Positions 27,367 through 35,454 of a stretch of DNA of 64,000 nt are shown piece after piece. The translations under genes were made by a program, and so were the position numbers. The stretch is taken from the NCBI GenBank assembly GCA_048941605.1, contig JBHLNL010000002.1, positions 3,618-67,617 of the forward strand. Direction: 5' to 3'. The first letter of the stretch is position 1. Every line of letters begins with the position of its first letter. The notes under the pieces were generated by a model. That model was not told where the DNA came from. It saw only the letters and a list, made by a program, of their open reading frames with translations, and made no database searches. The DNA is from Loki-b32 sp048941605 (GTDB lineage: Archaea; Asgardarchaeota; Lokiarchaeia; Sigyniarchaeales; SOKP01).

Positions 27367-28065
27367 ATGTCTAAAATAGAAATTAGAAATCATCCTAAAT
27401 TTTCCAATGTTTTTATATCTGGCCCTCCAGAAAAATTGAGACTTTATACAAGAAATTTAGATGTAGGAAAAAGGATATACGGTGAGAGATTGATAAATTA
27501 TAAGGGTATCGAGTATAGAGAATGGGATCCATTTAGAAGTAAATTAGCTGCATTAATTTTGGAAAACCCTATGACAAATTTTTTATCAGATAATTTAAAA
27601 TGTTTATATTTAGGAGCTTCATCAGGCACATCTATATCTCATCTTTCAGATATTATACCTTCTGGAATCATCTACGGAGTAGAATTTGCAGAAAGAAGTA
27701 TGAGGCAACTAATTCAAAATAGTTCAAATCGAAAAAATATTATTCCAATCTTAGGAGATGCACGGTTTCCGGGTAGTTATGGTAAACATATATTTACTAA
27801 CATAGATTTAATTTATCAAGATGTTGCACAACCACGACAAGCTGAGATTGCGTTGGAAAATTGCACTTATTACTTAAAAAATGAAGGAGTTTTGGTTATT
27901 GCTATCAAATCTCAATCAATTGACAGTATTCAAAAATCAGAACTGACTTTTGCTCAAGAGAAAAAAATACTCGAAACCGCAGGATATATCATACTAGAGA
28001 GTATTAATATCCATAAATATGCTGCAAATCATATTATATTAATCGTTAAAAAAGAAACTAATTAA
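27367..28065 (+). CDS. flpA: Fibrillarin-like rRNA/tRNA 2'-O-methyltransferase
   Basis: 232 aa. The SAM-dependent methyltransferase of C/D box RNPs. Typical blocks: KRIYGERLINYKGIEYREWDPFRSKLAA, the SAM loop YLGASSGTSISHLSDII, YGVEFAERSMRQL, and DLIYQDVAQPRQAEIA. Co-transcribed with Nop5. Its last 8 nt overlap the end of the convergent RNase HII gene. Confidence 0.97.
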   Translation: MSKIEIRNHPKFSNVFISGPPEKLRLYTRNLDVGKRIYGERLINYKGIEYREWDPFRSKLAALILENPMTNFLSDNLKCLYLGASSGTSISHLSDIIPSGIIYGVEFAERSMRQLIQNSSNRKNIIPILGDARFPGSYGKHIFTNIDLIYQDVAQPRQAEIALENCTYYLKNEGVLVIAIKSQSIDSIQKSELTFAQEKKILETAGYIILESINIHKYAANHIILIVKKETN

Positions 28066-28804
28066 GAAAGTCAGTGATTTTTTTATTAGAGATCTCTTCA
28101 TTTATTATTTTTTTGGTTGTATCCCAGGATTTTCTCGCAAACTTGGGCACTTTTTTATTTCTTTTTATATAATTTCTTAGGAATTCAATTGTTCTAACAT
28201 CGGAAGGGTAACCCGAACCAAATTCTCCATATTTTTCATTGAGTTCTTCAACTATTGCATCCCTTTTGTCTTTGGCTATTATGGACCCCGCTGAAACAAT
28301 TGGATATATATCATCGGCCTTATGTTTGGAAATTATTTTTTTAGGAGAATAATTTAGTAATCTTTCTATTGATTTACCAAATCTTTTTTCATTTACGTCA
28401 GCAGCATCTAAATAAATAGTATCTGGTTTCAAATTATTAATAATTTCTGCCATCTTAATTTCTTCAAGTCGGTTCATGGTAATTTTATTAACTTCTCTCT
28501 CATCAATCTCTTGAGGACTAATTACAATAATTTTATGTGAGTGGCAATTATCTTTCAAGATATGAGCTAATTCACTTCTCTTTTTTGGAGATAATTTTTT
28601 TGAGTCTTTAACACCTATTTCAGATAAAAAACTAAGTTTAGATTTATAAAAGCATATACCACATAAAACCATGGGACCTAAGACAGAGCCTACTGACATT
28701 TAATTCGATTTGAATTAAATTCTACCAGCCTCGTCTATCCCACATATTAGTTCTGTTTCATCCTCATGAATCTTGAATGAGTTCAATGAATTCTTCTTCA
28801 TCAT
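28058..28804 (-). CDS. rnhB: Ribonuclease HII interrupted by a predicted 30-nt archaeal intron
   Basis: RNase HII removes RNA from RNA-DNA hybrids. Read from ATG 28804 (or 28801), exon 1 encodes MMKKNSLNSFKIHEDE... up to ICGIDEAGR and exon 2 continues GSVLGPMVLCGI, so the catalytic GIDEAGRG motif spans the junction. The intervening 28692-28721 contains in-frame TAA codons. Removing it gives 238 aa with the other acidic residues present (YLDAAD; SIIAKDKRDA). Starting instead at the ATG inside the intron (28699) would lose the first catalytic Asp and Glu. Exon 1 is 28722-28804 and exon 2 is 28058-28691. The gene start overlaps the upstream HTH gene by about 40 nt. Confidence 0.85.
28692..28721 (-). 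other. Predicted BHB-type pre-mRNA intron in rnhB
   Basis: On the minus strand the 30 nt and their flanks form a bulge-helix-bulge. A 9-bp inner hairpin ATTTAATTC/GAATTAAAT with a 5-nt loop begins right after bulge AGA. The 4-bp central helix is TGGT/GTCA (two G-U pairs), the second bulge is GTA, and the outer helix is GAGGC/GGCTC with one mismatch. Cutting after the second base of each bulge joins GGTAG to AGGCTC, which restores Gly-Arg-Gly-Ser in frame. The geometry matches tRNA-type introns cut by the archaeal splicing endonuclease and sealed by RtcB. Confidence 0.8.
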
Positions 28805-29762
28805 CTACTTCTTCAAGGTTTTTAATTTTAACAATAGGAATATTTGTTTTTTTAAACGGTTCAGGAATTTTGATATCATTGTCTATTATGAAAAGTGAAG
28901 TTTTATGGAATAAATCTGTGAACATTTTTAAGCAATGAAAGCTCATCTCATTGATTTTACCTTGTTCCTCAGAGATACCAGAAAATAGAGGATAAAACCC
29001 ATCAAATTTTATTTTATCAGAGTGAGAGTATAACGATAATTTGAAAGGTATTGATCCTTTCTTATACCAATAAGAAGAAAGCCCTATGTCTTTTATTATA
29101 TCTTGAACATGGGATTCAAATTCACTTAATTCTTTTTCTTCCAATAATTCTTTTTCTTCTGTATAATCCTTAATAGTCCACCCAAAAACGTTAATTTTTT
29201 TAAATAGTTCATTACTGTTTAAGATTTCTAATATTCTTTCAGCAATTTTCTCAGAAGGTCTCATAGATTCATTTTCATATGAACAAATAGTCCGCTTAGT
29301 CACTCCTAAGACTTCTGATAATTCCTTTCTTGTTATTGAATAGTTTTCTCTCAAGGTTTTCATCAAAGCACCATCTAAAAATACTACCCCACCACCTCTT
29401 CTTGCTAAGATATAAGGGTATTTATCACTTAGGATATTCTCAAATGTGTTTAGTGTTATAAAGGGTAAACCTTCTCTTACATAAATAGTATTATCTTCTA
29501 ATTTTTGATATCGATTTCTAATTCCAATTAATAATGGTTTTGATTTGAGGATTAAGGATAAAGATTTAATATCACGAATTGTATCTTGATTCAGGTTATC
29601 TATATTAGGAAAAATTTTAATACTAAATACTAAATCATCTTTTTTAACTAAAAGATCAAAACAGAATTTACTTTTTGTAGTGGCAAAATTACCCAATGCT
29701 AATGTTTCATAATTTGCTTTTTTTAACAAGCTGTCAATTCTTTGAATTATCTTTTCAATCAT
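28764..29762 (-). CDS. Archaeal HTH-type transcriptional regulator (COG1395-like)
   Basis: About 332 aa from ATG 29762 (TTG 29765 is also possible). The first 120 residues are an alpha/beta domain (VFSIKIFPNIDNLNQDTIRDIKSLS). A lambda-repressor-type HTH follows around 130-190 (SITRKELSEVLGVTKRTICSYEN), then a C-terminal domain with FELIQDS-like acidic end. This order matches the archaeal family of putative regulators found widely in archaea. Its 3' end overlaps the 5' end of rnhB, so the two are probably on one transcript. Targets unknown. Confidence 0.8.
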   Translation of the reverse strand: MIEKIIQRIDSLLKKANYETLALGNFATTKSKFCFDLLVKKDDLVFSIKIFPNIDNLNQDTIRDIKSLSLILKSKPLLIGIRNRYQKLEDNTIYVREGLPFITLNTFENILSDKYPYILARRGGGVVFLDGALMKTLRENYSITRKELSEVLGVTKRTICSYENESMRPSEKIAERILEILNSNELFKKINVFGWTIKDYTEEKELLEEKELSEFESHVQDIIKDIGLSSYWYKKGSIPFKLSLYSHSDKIKFDGFYPLFSGISEEQGKINEMSFHCLKMFTDLFHKTSLFIIDNDIKIPEPFKKTNIPIVKIKNLEEVDDEEEFIELIQDS

Positions 29763-29882
29763 CAAATCTAATCTTTAAAAATCAATATTTTATAAAAAAA
29801 TTATTCTTTTTTGTATTAAGTAATGATATTTTACAAATATATAACTTTTACATTGGAGAATTAATAAATTTTTATAATATTC

Positions 29883-30452
29883 TTATTTTTCATTAGATAA
29901 CCTAAGAAGATCTGAATCAGTGATAATCCCTATATAATCATTTTGTTCTTTTACCAGAACAGCTGGATACTTCAAGAGTAAGTCAGAGATATCCTTTACA
30001 TTCCAATTTTTATCAATTTCTGGAAATGGTAATTCCTTTATAAGAGATACATCCATATTAATAATTCCTGGATTATCTGTAATATACTTCTGTATTTTTT
30101 TTGATGTTATACTACCTATATTCTGATTGTTGTCTATTACTGGTAATTGTGAGATTTCATGTCTGTTCATCAAATCTACTGCTTCTCTTATCATTGAACT
30201 AGATTTGATTGAGATAATCTCCTTAATCATAATGTCTTCAGCATGTTTTTTCGATTTTTCTCGAATTTTCCGCTGATTTTCAAGGTACTCATATATTTTT
30301 TTTAGTTTAGAATATGGAGGATCCACGGTTCCATTTTCAATTCTCGAAATTGTTGACTGTGGAATATTCAATTCTTCTCCAAGTTCTTTTTGGCTAATAT
30401 CTAGTTTTTTACGTAAGCGTTTTATATCGCTCAAAGAGGGTAAAATTTCCAT
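29883..30452 (-). CDS. HTH-XRE / CBS-pair regulator
   Basis: 189 aa from the ATG at 30452. An upstream ATG at 30485 is in frame but lies too close to the TATA box (30501-30510) to be on the transcript. It begins MEILPSLSDIKRLRKKLDISQKELGEELNIPQSTISRIENG, a classic XRE helix-turn-helix, then a pair of CBS domains (about 70-185: IKEIISIKSSSMIREAVDLM; AVLVKEQNDYIGIITDSDLL). CBS pairs sense adenine nucleotides or SAM. The divergent neighbour is SAM synthetase, which makes a regulatory link possible (inference). Confidence 0.88.
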   Translation of the reverse strand: MEILPSLSDIKRLRKKLDISQKELGEELNIPQSTISRIENGTVDPPYSKLKKIYEYLENQRKIREKSKKHAEDIMIKEIISIKSSSMIREAVDLMNRHEISQLPVIDNNQNIGSITSKKIQKYITDNPGIINMDVSLIKELPFPEIDKNWNVKDISDLLLKYPAVLVKEQNDYIGIITDSDLLRLSNEK

Positions 30453-30500
30453 TGTATTATCATATTTTTTATGCTTCTTATGCATATTATAATTACAAAA

Positions 30501-30510
30501 TATTTATAAA
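30501..30510 (-). promoter_or_regulatory. TATA box for the HTH-CBS gene
   Basis: TTTATAAATA on the minus strand. A start about 25 nt downstream would fall near 30480, which supports the internal ATG at 30452 as the translation start. Confidence 0.5.
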
Positions 30511-30639
30511 CGTTTTTAATTATTATCAGATATGAAATGCAATGACTGCATTTTTCATTTAATAAGGAATTTAACTGATAAATAATTTAAAAATATATTT
30601 AAAAGAACTATTTATTAATTTAGAAGTTGGTTAAATGAA

Positions 30640-31884
30640 ATGTTAAAATTGAGTCTAGCAGATTTTAAACCTATTGAGAAAAGTGATTTCCCTGAACTCT
30701 GTGAAAGGAAAGGAATTGGACATCCCGATACTGTCTGTGATGCTGTTGCAGACGCATGTTCTAGAGCTTTATGTGTTTATTATCTTGAAAATTTCGACCG
30801 AGTTTATCACCATAATGTCGATAAGGCTGCTCTTGTTGGAGGCACCGCAAGACCTAAATATGGTGGAGGTCAAATCATCCAACCACAATACTTTCTAATT
30901 GTTGGAAGAGCTATAAATCAGATTCTTAAAGAATGTGGTGATGGTACACATAAACTCGAATATATTCCTATTCCAACGATTTGCATAGAAACCCAGCGTA
31001 AAGTACTTTCTGATATTTTTAGAAACCTTGATCTAAATAGAGATATTCAGTTCGATTATGCAGTTCGGCCAGGATCAATAGATTTGACGGGAGTATTTGA
31101 TGAATCTCACCATACTGAAGAAGTTCCACTAGCTAATGATACAAGTTTTGGAGTTGGCTATGCTCCATATTCAGATGTGGAGAGAATTACTCTTGAAGCT
31201 GAAAAGTTAATTAATTCGGATAAATTTAAAGATAAATGCCCTGCTTCTGGAGAGGATGTTAAAGTTATGACAGAAAGAATGGGTAATGAAATTGGGATTA
31301 CTATCGCAGCAGCAATGGTAAGTAAATATATTAAAAATGCAGGTGAATATGTAAATTATACCAATCAAATCAAAGAAGCTGTTTTGGATTTAGCCTCAGA
31401 TATTATTCCAGAACGCGAGGTAACATGCCAAGTAAATGTAGCTGACAATATCGAAAAGGGCATCATGTATTTGACCATTACTGGTACTTCTGCTGAAGCA
31501 GGTGATGATGGAGAAGTAGGACGTGGAAACCGATCAAATGGTCTTATAACACCTTGTAGGACAATGAGCTTAGAAGCTGTATGCGGAAAGAACCCAATTA
31601 ACCATGTAGGGAAGCTTTATAATGTTCTTGGGACAGAAATCGCAAGAGAGATTGTAAAGAGAGGACAAGGAGATATAATAGAAGCACATGTTAAACTATT
31701 ATCTCAAATTGGAAGACCTATAACTGATCCATGGGTAAATTCAATTGAACTAATTCCAGCTGACAATGTCAACTTTTATTCTGTAAAGAAAATTGCTGAA
31801 GAAGTATCAAATGAAAAACTCAGTAAGGAAAGCTTTTTTGATTTAAGAAAAAGACTTATAGCTGGTGAAGTTCAGGTATACTAA
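30640..31884 (+). CDS. mat: Archaeal-type S-adenosylmethionine synthetase
   Basis: 414 aa, the archaeal MAT family rather than bacterial MetK. CERKGIGHPDTVCDAVADACS carries the ATP/methionine site. HHNVDKAALVGGTARPKYGGG follows, with GDDGEVGRGNRSNGLITPCRTMSLEAVCGKNP in the C-terminal part (quoted here as consecutive conserved blocks near residues 288-320). It makes SAM, used by the radical SAM enzymes and methyltransferases in this window. Divergent from the HTH-CBS gene with about 190 bp between start codons. Confidence 0.97.
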   Translation: MLKLSLADFKPIEKSDFPELCERKGIGHPDTVCDAVADACSRALCVYYLENFDRVYHHNVDKAALVGGTARPKYGGGQIIQPQYFLIVGRAINQILKECGDGTHKLEYIPIPTICIETQRKVLSDIFRNLDLNRDIQFDYAVRPGSIDLTGVFDESHHTEEVPLANDTSFGVGYAPYSDVERITLEAEKLINSDKFKDKCPASGEDVKVMTERMGNEIGITIAAAMVSKYIKNAGEYVNYTNQIKEAVLDLASDIIPEREVTCQVNVADNIEKGIMYLTITGTSAEAGDDGEVGRGNRSNGLITPCRTMSLEAVCGKNPINHVGKLYNVLGTEIAREIVKRGQGDIIEAHVKLLSQIGRPITDPWVNSIELIPADNVNFYSVKKIAEEVSNEKLSKESFFDLRKRLIAGEVQVY

Positions 31885-32016
31885 TATTTTAATGTTGATA
31901 AACAAATTTTTATTTTTTATTCTTTTTTTATTTAATAGGTTTTAATTGAAGAAGCAACAGTTAAATTTTATAATTTAACTCTCCCTTATCTCAAAAAAGA
32001 TTTCAAAGTGAAATTC

Positions 32017-32283
32017 ATGGGTTTGGACAAGTGGCTGAAGAAAGAAGATATTGAAAAAAAATCAAAAAAAAAGAAAGAACAAGTAGTTCAAACAAAAAAA
32101 GAACAAAGTGGAAAAACACAAAATAAGGATCTTGAAAAACCATTAATAAATTTAACAAAATATATGCTTATTTGTACAAATGCAAAATGTAAATTTCAAA
32201 AAATAATTATGAAGAGGCAACTCTCTGAAAATGACAAGAACTGTCCCAGATGCAAGAAAGAAATGAAAATTAAGGGAGTATAA
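32017..32283 (+). CDS. Lys-rich zinc-ribbon protein
   Basis: 88 aa from ATG 32017 (a GTG at 32008 is in frame). It begins MGLDKWLKKED, followed by a long Lys-rich linker (20-50) and a C-terminal zinc ribbon LICTNAKCKF...NCPRCKKEM. The architecture suggests a nucleic-acid or ribosome-associated factor. Its end overlaps the convergent gene at 32270 by 14 nt. The exact family is not recognised. Confidence 0.65.
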   Translation: MGLDKWLKKEDIEKKSKKKKEQVVQTKKEQSGKTQNKDLEKPLINLTKYMLICTNAKCKFQKIIMKRQLSENDKNCPRCKKEMKIKGV

Positions 32284-32536
32284 ATTTAGTTTTAGACTTA
32301 AAAGATTGATCAAGATTAATATTTTGTTTGGAAAGGTTATTTAAATCAAAAACGGACTCACAATTAGGGCAAGTGTTTGGTTTCTTGCTATATTTTAACA
32401 TAATATAAATTATAAAGCCCAATCCTAAAGTTAGGATAACCATGAAACATAAGATCTCGTGATAAGCGTGATCGAAGTTCTTGCGGCGTAACACGACTAT
32501 TTCCTCACAAGTAGGACAATATACTTTATAACCCAA
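32270..32536 (-). CDS. Small zinc-ribbon protein with one membrane helix
   Basis: 88 aa, start TTG 32536 giving MGYKVYCPTCEE. Two CxxC pairs, YCPTC and TCPNC, surround a hydrophobic segment (about 30-47, FMVILTLGLGFIIYIML), so the zinc ribbon would be formed by parts on either side of a membrane segment, or each pair serves separately. The function is unknown. It is tail-to-tail with the Lys-rich zinc ribbon gene. Confidence 0.6.
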   Translation of the reverse strand: MGYKVYCPTCEEIVVLRRKNFDHAYHEILCFMVILTLGLGFIIYIMLKYSKKPNTCPNCESVFDLNNLSKQNINLDQSFKSKTKFILP

Positions 32537-32621
32537 TTCTTAATCTTACCCAATTCTTCTGTAATTATTTTTATGTAATAATTTGAATAATAATTATTTT
32601 TTGTTACATATAAAACTATTA

Positions 32622-33329
32622 TCAGTTTTTTTTCTGTTTCTTTGCAGGTCTACCATAGTATATAGAATTTTTTTCAATTCTTTGATTTATCTTTGTATAG
32701 CTTCCCATTCCTAATATGGCTCCTTCTTCTACGATAGTTCCAGGAGAAATCACACTAAATGCACCGATTGTGCTTCTATCATGTAAAATAACTTTTTTTA
32801 CTAACAATAAATCTCCTATAACAAGTGAACTCATCACTATCGACCCTTCACCTAGAATCGTATTATTACCTATTTCAATAAAATCTGAATCAATAAAACT
32901 GTCTAGTATTCCTGTATTATATTGAATGTTTAAATTAAAGATTTTTAAAGCCAAGATTTTTGCCCAAGGTAATGGATAATAATTATATATTTTTAGGACA
33001 AACCACTTTATTCTTCTTCTTAGCAAAAAAAATAAAAAATCTTTGTCATATAAATTTATATGAAAAACTCCCTCTTTTGGGTGATGGATTATATTAATAA
33101 GGATTAAAATTAATTTAGCGAACAGTAAAAGAAGTAAGATAAAAATTGAATAGTAAATTACAAGGGAAATGGGTAAAAAAAATATGATAATCATCGGTTC
33201 AATCCAATGAGAAAAAAAATCGAAGAAGAATACAAAAAAAACACTTGTAGGAAAAAAAGCAAACCAAATTAGGATTGGATATAGCCAAAAGAATTTCTTT
33301 TGAGTTAACACATTATTTGTAATCTTCAA
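32622..33329 (-). CDS. Membrane protein with left-handed beta-helix (hexapeptide acyltransferase-like) domain
   Basis: 235 aa from TTG 33329. Two to three N-terminal membrane helices (about 12-80), the family stretch LINIIHHPKEGVF, then a hexapeptide-repeat domain (about 140-225, IEIGNNTILGEGSIV, IGAFSVISPGTIVEEGAILGMGS). Similar to each half of the 524-aa protein encoded just upstream. The frame is open above the TTG for 12 codons (ETRSISITDLES), which align with the upstream protein N-terminus, so translation may start at ATA 33347 or ATT 33353. The stop before it is an in-frame TAG. Possibly an acyl or acetyl transferase acting at the membrane. Confidence 0.65.
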   Translation of the reverse strand: MKITNNVLTQKKFFWLYPILIWFAFFPTSVFFVFFFDFFSHWIEPMIIIFFLPISLVIYYSIFILLLLLFAKLILILINIIHHPKEGVFHINLYDKDFLFFLLRRRIKWFVLKIYNYYPLPWAKILALKIFNLNIQYNTGILDSFIDSDFIEIGNNTILGEGSIVMSSLVIGDLLLVKKVILHDRSTIGAFSVISPGTIVEEGAILGMGSYTKINQRIEKNSIYYGRPAKKQKKN

Positions 33330-33365
33330 AGATTCTAGATCTGTTATTGAAATCGACCTTGTTTC

Positions 33366-34940
33366 CTATTGATTCTTGAAATAATCTATATTAAAAAATA
33401 TATCATCTTTATCTAAATTAAAAGCTTGAATTAATCCCTCTTTCGAAATTTTCGTTAAAGGGGAATTAAAAAATATTGAATTATCTGATAGAATACTATT
33501 TTTAGAAGTTACGGACATTGGCAATAACAACACATTGTCATTGATTTCTGTGCCAGGAGCAATACAACAATTATCGAGGATTGTCACGTTATCTCCAATT
33601 TTAATCTTCTTTATTATCAAATTTTTGTCCCATAAATGATTTGCTAGTAGTACTTTTCCAATGTATGCATTATTTCCTACGATGAACAACTCTTTTGCTA
33701 AATAAGATTCTTCAAGAACAGTATTTTCTCCAATTTGACAATTTCCTATAAAATTAAAAGCAAATTTTAATAACCATGGAAAGGGACTTTTTTGTATTTT
33801 CCATTTGACATATCTCAATATGAAAGAGCGTTTAAAGTAGTATTTATAATCAGTCGTTTTATTTTTCCATTCAAATATTCCTTCTTTAACAGGATTTAAA
33901 TGTGTAATCCACTTGTAAATGAGTTTAGTAAAAAAAATTATAAGTAGTAAATTTAACAAATATAAGGAGATAAGAAATAAAGGAGTTGCAAGAAAAATTA
34001 TAATAGAGTTAAAATTTTCGAAAAGAGTAAGATAATTAGGGCTTTGCATAAAAAAAGGAAAGAAAAAGTTAAGCATAAAATAAATAGCGCTAATAATTGG
34101 AATAAAATTTGAAAGGAAGTATAAAATCCCAAAGATTATTATATTAAAAGTGAAATTTTTGACAAATTTCTTTGTTTGTTTTTTGTCCTGTTTAGTAATC
34201 TCATAATTTTGGTTTTCATTTTGGGTAATTTCATTTTTAGATAAAACTTTATTTGGCATTTGTATTAAATTAAGAGAAGAATTATTCAAAGGGGAATCAG
34301 ATTTTATTAATTGGTTATATTTCGTTTCTGACATCGTTGTTATAACAGAATTCTTACATATATACGTTCCAGGGGCTATAAAACAATTGGATCCAATAAG
34401 AACATTATCGCCAATTTTCACTTTTTTAATAATTAGCAATTCTCTAAAAATCATGCTGGCTTTTACGGAACTCCCATTACCTATACAAACATTTTTCCCA
34501 TACTCAATAAATTCTGAATCATTGTGAAACCATCTTAGATTTATTTTATAGACCATTGGTAAAGGTATAAATTTAGAAATCCAAATTGGCCATTTTTTTA
34601 TTACTGCTCTTAAACTCCAAAAGTAATAATTTTTTTCTGATTTTTCTCTTTTAAATATACCTTCTTTAGGCTTATGGATGAGATTGATTATTAATAGAAA
34701 GATTTTTGCCAAAAGGATAGAACTGAACACTAAGATTAGATATACAATATAAATTTCAATTGGTAATAGTAAAATGAACAAGAATAGATTATTTTCAATT
34801 AGTTTCCAGAAGATAAAAAATTCTAATATTGATGGTAGCATAGAACTCCAGATGATAATAAAGTAAACAAAAAGAAATTTTTTAGATACTAATGTATTGG
34901 TGGTAAATGGTCCATCATGAATTGAGACAGGTGTAGACAA
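33366..34940 (-). CDS. Two-module membrane left-handed beta-helix protein
   Basis: 524 aa made of two copies of the same module. Module 1 (about 1-215) has membrane helices, LINLIHKPKEGIF and hexapeptide repeats (VCIGNGSSVKAS; IGSNCFIAPGTYI). A charged linker follows (about 228-260), then module 2 (about 262-515) with membrane helices, HLNPVKEGIF and repeats (CQIGENTVLEESYLA; ILDNCCIAPGTEI). The left-handed beta-helix suggests transferase activity on envelope components, but the catalytic His is not obvious. Ends in TAG directly in frame with the third module encoded downstream. Confidence 0.65.
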   Translation of the reverse strand: MSTPVSIHDGPFTTNTLVSKKFLFVYFIIIWSSMLPSILEFFIFWKLIENNLFLFILLLPIEIYIVYLILVFSSILLAKIFLLIINLIHKPKEGIFKREKSEKNYYFWSLRAVIKKWPIWISKFIPLPMVYKINLRWFHNDSEFIEYGKNVCIGNGSSVKASMIFRELLIIKKVKIGDNVLIGSNCFIAPGTYICKNSVITTMSETKYNQLIKSDSPLNNSSLNLIQMPNKVLSKNEITQNENQNYEITKQDKKQTKKFVKNFTFNIIIFGILYFLSNFIPIISAIYFMLNFFFPFFMQSPNYLTLFENFNSIIIFLATPLFLISLYLLNLLLIIFFTKLIYKWITHLNPVKEGIFEWKNKTTDYKYYFKRSFILRYVKWKIQKSPFPWLLKFAFNFIGNCQIGENTVLEESYLAKELFIVGNNAYIGKVLLANHLWDKNLIIKKIKIGDNVTILDNCCIAPGTEINDNVLLLPMSVTSKNSILSDNSIFFNSPLTKISKEGLIQAFNLDKDDIFFNIDYFKNQ

Positions 34941-35080
34941 AAATCTATCAAATAGAAATTCAAATTAAATTGTAAGATTAGTATATTCATTAGCAATTAA
35001 AGTTTTTGCTAACATGAGTAAATTAAGAATTATGGAAGAGTCTTATCATTTACTGAAAAGTTGATTGAATATTGAAGTAA

Positions 35081-35236
35081 TTAATTAAATCCCCTAAATG
35101 ATTTTTTTTCTTCTGGTTCTTTCTTTTTCTTCTCACCAGTTGTCAAAAGATCCCATGTACTATTGACTCCCATTTCTTTTAGTTTTTTACGCTCTTCATC
35201 CAATGATATTTCATCTTCATTTTCATCTTCACTCAT
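35081..35236 (-). CDS. 51-aa charged microprotein
   Basis: ATG 35236 to TAA 35081-35083. The acidic start MSEDENEDEISLDEERKKL leads into a central MGVNSTWDLLTTG and a Lys/Glu-rich tail ending SFRGFN. The central element looks like a short folded or binding motif. A 19-bp palindrome sits 13 nt upstream of the ATG. The family is not recognised. The composition (no low-complexity stop-free artefact, clear ATG) supports a real gene. Confidence 0.5.
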   Translation of the reverse strand: MSEDENEDEISLDEERKKLKEMGVNSTWDLLTTGEKKKKEPEEKKSFRGFN

Positions 35237-35248
35237 AAAATACACTCA

Positions 35249-35267
35249 ATTAATCTTTAAGATTAAT
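35249..35267. repeat. Perfect 19-bp palindrome upstream of the 51-aa gene
   Basis: ATTAATCTT-T-AAGATTAAT, two 9-base arms with a single central base. Position close to the ATG of the microprotein gene suggests an operator or an RNA hairpin in the leader. Chance occurrence in AT-rich sequence is possible. Confidence 0.4.
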
Positions 35268-35454
35268 TAACTAGTAGACTTTAGCTTAATATATTTATCT
35301 TAATTTAACATTAATAAGCTTTAAAAGAGAAAATTAAAAACTTCAAAAAAAAAAAATAAAAAGAATGCTCATTAAAATTTTAAGTATTTAATTTTATAAT
35401 TTAATAAAACAGTATATCATTACAATTTTTATCAAACCATATTAGGTATTAAAT

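Noticed and set aside
28697..28699. ATG inside the RNase HII insert as the start codon of rnhB
   Set aside because: It lies within the predicted intron and would give a protein lacking GIDEAGR and the first catalytic residues, although that exact sequence is encoded in frame just upstream.
30486..30639. SAM riboswitch upstream of SAM synthetase
   Set aside because: No G-rich stems or conserved aptamer core are visible; only AT-rich promoter-like sequence.
33366..33368. TAG as a pyrrolysine codon joining the beta-helix modules
   Set aside because: TAG ends several ordinary genes here (for example at 5843, 11935, 20948 and 37592), and no Pyl genes are seen, so TAG looks like a normal stop.
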